Part shown: positions 60,826-64,000 of the stretch, piece after piece
How the letters are laid out: every line of letters starts with the position of its first letter
How positions within the stretch are numbered: position 1 is the stretch's first letter
Source: Methanolobus sp.
GTDB lineage: Archaea > Halobacteriota > Methanosarcinia > Methanosarcinales > Methanosarcinaceae
Direction of reading: 5' to 3'
Length of the DNA stretch: 64,000 nt
NCBI RefSeq assembly: GCF_016278385.1
Contig: NZ_JADQBY010000021.1
Coordinates: 67,619-131,618 of the forward strand
The notes under the pieces: generated by a model
What the model was told of the DNA's origin: nothing
What the model saw: the letters and a program-made list of their open reading frames with translations, nothing else
Databases searched by the model: none
Made by a program: the position numbers and the translations under genes

Positions 60826-62226
60826 GTGTCATTTGATGATCTTAATTTAATACACCCGCTTCAGCGGGCATTGTCTGAGGAAGGGTATACAACCCCCACA
60901 CCAATACAGAAACAATCCATCCCACATCTTTTGAGTGGAAAGGACATGATTGGTATCGCCCAGACAGGTACAGGCAAGACTGCTTCTTTCATATTACCTA
61001 TTCTTCATAATATGTCGGCGTCATACAAAGCTCCACGTCCAAGAAAACCTCGTGTATTGGTGCTTGCACCTACAAGGGAGCTTGCAGCACAGATAGGGGA
61101 CAGTTTTTCCACTTATGGTAAATACACCCGTTTCAAGCATACCGTGGTTTTTGGTGGGGTTGGGCAGAGTCCACAGGTCAGAGCTCTCTCAAAGGGCGTA
61201 GATTCCCTTGTAGCGACTCCTGGCAGATTACTTGACCTGATAGACCAGGGACATGTAAGACTCTCTGACGTGGAGTATTTCGTCCTTGACGAAGCTGATA
61301 GAATGCTTGACATGGGATTTATCAATGACGTGTACAAAGTCGTTGGTATGTTGCCTCAGAAACGTCAGTCACTTTTCTTTTCAGCTACTATGTCACCGGA
61401 GATATCCCAGCTTGCCAGGAAAATGCTGACAAATCCAGTGACTGTGGAGGTAACTCCGCAGGCAACCACAGTAGAGCGCATAGACCAGTATGTATTTTTC
61501 GTTGATTCAGATAACAAGAATCCTCTGATACTTCAACTCCTGAGAAGCAAACATCTTGAGTGTGTTCTTGTTTTTACCCGTACAAAGCACCGTGCGAACA
61601 AAGTTGCTGAGATGCTTAACAAGAACAGGATTCCGGCTGATGCCATACATGGCAACAAGTCCCAGACACACCGTACAACGACACTTCAGAAGTTCAAGTC
61701 CGGAAATCTACGTGTGCTTGTGGCAACAGATATAGCTGCCCGTGGAATTGATATTGAGGATATTTCTCACGTAATAAACTATGATCTGCCAAATGTATCT
61801 GAAAGCTATGTTCACCGTATAGGTCGTACAGCAAGGGCAGGTGCTGATGGTACAGCATTTTCTTTCTGTGCTGCTGATGAACGTGATTTCCTGCATGGTA
61901 TAGAGAAGCTCATTAGAATGAAAATAGAAGTTGCTGAGCATGATTTTCATTCGGAAAAAGCCAAGAACGCCACTGGTGATGATGCAAAACCAGCCCCCAG
62001 ACAACAGGGTAATTCAAGAGGTGGCTCCGGTCCTAAAAGAAGTCAGGGCAGGGGTAAAAAAGGTGAAGGTAAAAGTGGTAGAAGCAGTACTGGTAGTGGT
62101 GGCAGAGCCAAGAAGGATATTAAAGTGAAAGGCATCCAATCTACAAGTACAAATAAAGGGCAAGCTAAGAACAAGAGCGGTAATCGCACTGGCTCTGGAA
62201 ATAAAAGTCAGTCAGGAAGAAGCTGA
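60826..62226 (+). CDS. DEAD-box RNA helicase with basic Gly/Lys/Ser-rich tail
   Basis: 466 aa; PTPIQKQSIPHLLSGKDMIGIAQTGTGKTASF, VLDEADRMLDMGF, FSATM, VHRIGRTARAGADG. Confidence 0.95.
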   Translation: MSFDDLNLIHPLQRALSEEGYTTPTPIQKQSIPHLLSGKDMIGIAQTGTGKTASFILPILHNMSASYKAPRPRKPRVLVLAPTRELAAQIGDSFSTYGKYTRFKHTVVFGGVGQSPQVRALSKGVDSLVATPGRLLDLIDQGHVRLSDVEYFVLDEADRMLDMGFINDVYKVVGMLPQKRQSLFFSATMSPEISQLARKMLTNPVTVEVTPQATTVERIDQYVFFVDSDNKNPLILQLLRSKHLECVLVFTRTKHRANKVAEMLNKNRIPADAIHGNKSQTHRTTTLQKFKSGNLRVLVATDIAARGIDIEDISHVINYDLPNVSESYVHRIGRTARAGADGTAFSFCAADERDFLHGIEKLIRMKIEVAEHDFHSEKAKNATGDDAKPAPRQQGNSRGGSGPKRSQGRGKKGEGKSGRSSTGSGGRAKKDIKVKGIQSTSTNKGQAKNKSGNRTGSGNKSQSGRS

Positions 62227-62370
62227 TCTGTTAACTTTAATTTATTTTTTTCAGTAGCATTTATCCCGGCATAGACCGAAAATGCTAATATTTGCTACTG
62301 ATATTATGTTGGCCTCATACACAAAACCAGATTCATATTTTTTTGTTTTGTAAAAACGAAGTGATTGTAA

Positions 62371-62727
62371 ATGAGGTATATCATCCAGTTCGCAATTATT
62401 CTAGCAATTTGTGTCATTGGTGACTTGCTCCATGATTACCTTCATCTGCCGATTCCCGGAAATGTTCTGGGGATGGTATTGCTTTTGATTCTCCTGTTGA
62501 CAGGTGTCATCAAGTTGACAATGATAGAGGATGTAAGCAATTTCATGCTGAAACATCTCTCATTTTTTTTCATACCGGCAGCTGTAGGATTGATAACATG
62601 TTTTACGATACTTGAAGGAAAATGGACTGCCTTGATGTTTATTTCCGTAGTGTCCACTTTCATAATTGCAGTAGTGACCGGTATGACGGTCCAGATACTG
62701 ATGAAAAGGAGGCAGTCCGTTGAGTGA
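62371..62727 (+). CDS. lrgA: LrgA/CidA family protein
   Basis: 118 aa; HLPIPGNVLGMVLLLILLLTGVIKL, FFFIPAAVGLI; overlaps next gene. Confidence 0.9.
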   Translation: MRYIIQFAIILAICVIGDLLHDYLHLPIPGNVLGMVLLLILLLTGVIKLTMIEDVSNFMLKHLSFFFIPAAVGLITCFTILEGKWTALMFISVVSTFIIAVVTGMTVQILMKRRQSVE

Positions 62728-63424
62728 GCTTATCTCTCAGTTTTTGCAGTCTCCTGTCTTTGGCATAGGGATATCCCTGCTGACCTTCTACGCAGGCGGC
62801 CTGCTATACAAAAAGACGGGTTCGCCCCTCATGAACCCCCTTGTGCTGAGTATGGTGATGATAATAGCTCTTCTTCTGAGCTTTCATATCAGTTTTGAAG
62901 ATTATAACAGGGGCGGGCAGTTCATATCATTCTTCCTGGGTCCTGCTACCGTCATTCTGGCCGTGCCCCTGTACAAGAAGATAAGCCTGCTGAAGGAGAA
63001 TGTGTTCCCTATCCTTGCCGGTATCATTGTCGGCTCTGCAGCGGGTATTGTAAGCATTATTGTCATGTGTAAGATGTTCGGGCTTGATGAACTTGTAAGC
63101 ATCTCCATGATCCCTAAATCAGTCACAACACCCATTGGAATTGAAATATCAAACCAGCTTGGCGGCCTGCCATCAATTACCGTGGCAGCCATTGTCTTTA
63201 CAGGCATAGCCGGTGTCCTGCTTGGTCCGGCGGTCTGCAAGCTGTTCAGAATAGATGACAAAGTGGCAGTAGGCGTGGCAATAGGAACATCATCCCATGC
63301 CCTTGGCACGACCAAGGCGGTTGAACTTGGGGAGACAGAAGGAGCTATGAGCGGCCTTGCAATCGGTATTGCCGGACTGGTGACAGTGTTTCTGGCTCCA
63401 TTACTGGCGAAGTTGTTGATGTGA
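62720..63424 (+). CDS. lrgB: LrgB/CidB family protein
   Basis: 234 aa; FLGPATVILAVPLYKKISLLKENVFPILAGI, SMIPKSVTTPIGIEISNQLGGLPSITVA, GTSSHALGTTKAVELGETEGAMSGLAIGIAGL. Confidence 0.94.
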   Translation: MSELISQFLQSPVFGIGISLLTFYAGGLLYKKTGSPLMNPLVLSMVMIIALLLSFHISFEDYNRGGQFISFFLGPATVILAVPLYKKISLLKENVFPILAGIIVGSAAGIVSIIVMCKMFGLDELVSISMIPKSVTTPIGIEISNQLGGLPSITVAAIVFTGIAGVLLGPAVCKLFRIDDKVAVGVAIGTSSHALGTTKAVELGETEGAMSGLAIGIAGLVTVFLAPLLAKLLM

Positions 63425-63515
63425 ACAGTTCTTATTTTTCTTGCATTTTTCTTCAGATAAATGCAAATGATTATCTTGATAAACGCAGCTATATTCTACT
63501 AAATGGGGAATTTTC

Positions 63516-63743
63516 ATGATTCTTATACAAAAAAGATATGATGATATCGCAGACGAGATCAATGAGGAAGATATTGACCGTGTAAAACTTAATCTGACAA
63601 TCAAAAGGAAGGTCTGCTGCGGTGGAATGGATAAGATAGATTATGATCTGGGCTGGATTGAGATCCCCGTAGACATGAAAATCACTACTGTTAGGGATTA
63701 TGAGATAAAGGACAGGGTGCTTGAAGTGTGGATCGAGCCTTGA
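63516..63743 (+). CDS. Small hypothetical protein, 75 aa
   Basis: ORF with charged composition, followed by a strong hairpin; no family recognised. Confidence 0.55.
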   Translation: MILIQKRYDDIADEINEEDIDRVKLNLTIKRKVCCGGMDKIDYDLGWIEIPVDMKITTVRDYEIKDRVLEVWIEP

Positions 63744-63799
63744 TGTATTGATTTAGTGTTTCAATTTCTGATTTGAGTTATTCAACTTTTAAAAAGGAA

Positions 63800-63833
63800 G
63801 TTCGATGATTAAGCAGATTGCTTTTCATCGAAC
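63800..63833. terminator. Strong hairpin between the end of the 63516 ORF and the window end
   Basis: GTTCGATGA-TT-AAGCA-GAT-TGCTT-T-TCATCGAAC: two stacked perfect stems. Confidence 0.6.
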
Positions 63834-64000
63834 ATATTCAAGTCATTCATCCCGAGGGAACATTATTTCGTGTTCGGACATAAATTTCATGCAGATATCT
63901 GAATCCCATGTGACTATATCCATGAATAACATATCTTTGATATTCCGGCTCTGTAGAATTCCTCATTTTGACAACAAGCATAACCTTGACATACCTGTCA

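Noticed and set aside
62020-62220. Low-complexity Gly/Ser/Lys coding repeat at the end of the DEAD-box helicase
   Set aside because: Consistent with a disordered basic RNA-binding tail common in DEAD-box proteins; not a separate repeat element.
63843-64000. Possible minus-strand gene at the window end (NIKDMLFMDIVTWDSDICMKFMSEHEIMFPRDE*)
   Set aside because: Too short and truncated by the window, and the frame is interrupted upstream; cannot be supported as a feature.

Overview
The window looks like about 64 kb of chromosome from a methanogenic archaeon, most likely Methanosarcinales/Methanosarcinaceae. The evidence is mch, cobY/cobZ-type cobalamin genes, mptE, a DUF2124 gene, an LSm gene and an archaeal intron-bearing tRNA. 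Most of it is ordinary core content: purS/purQ, rnhB, a FlaI/FlaJ-like type IV pilus pair, pheT, TrkA/K+ channel genes, a site-2 protease, ftsZ, a DHPS-related protein, mch, trm5, trm1, a cobD-cbiB-cobZ-cobS-cobY cluster, ileS, mptE, a Ski2-like helicase, an LSm protein, a DEAD-box helicase and lrgAB. Two tRNAs are readable: tRNA-Arg(TCG) with a putative 22-nt intron, and tRNA-Glu(TTC) with an encoded CCA. Sensory signalling is heavily represented (CheB-CheR-PAS fusion, hybrid kinase, several PAS/histidine kinases). The accessory part is about 30.5-38.4 kb. It contains kinase genes mixed with debris: a truncated kinase, a frameshifted Cas1 C-terminus, a portal-like truncated ORF and an integrase N-terminal fragment that abut at about 38.21 kb. 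The most interesting observations are: (1) a tandem cobD pair in which the first copy has lost the PLP-binding lysine but keeps the Cys-rich C-terminal domain; (2) the cas1 remnant and portal/integrase deletion scar; (3) the tRNA-Arg intron; (4) a structured 5' leader upstream of the DEAD-box helicase. I did not find a convincing intact novel system. Family assignments come from reading translated motifs, not from database searches.
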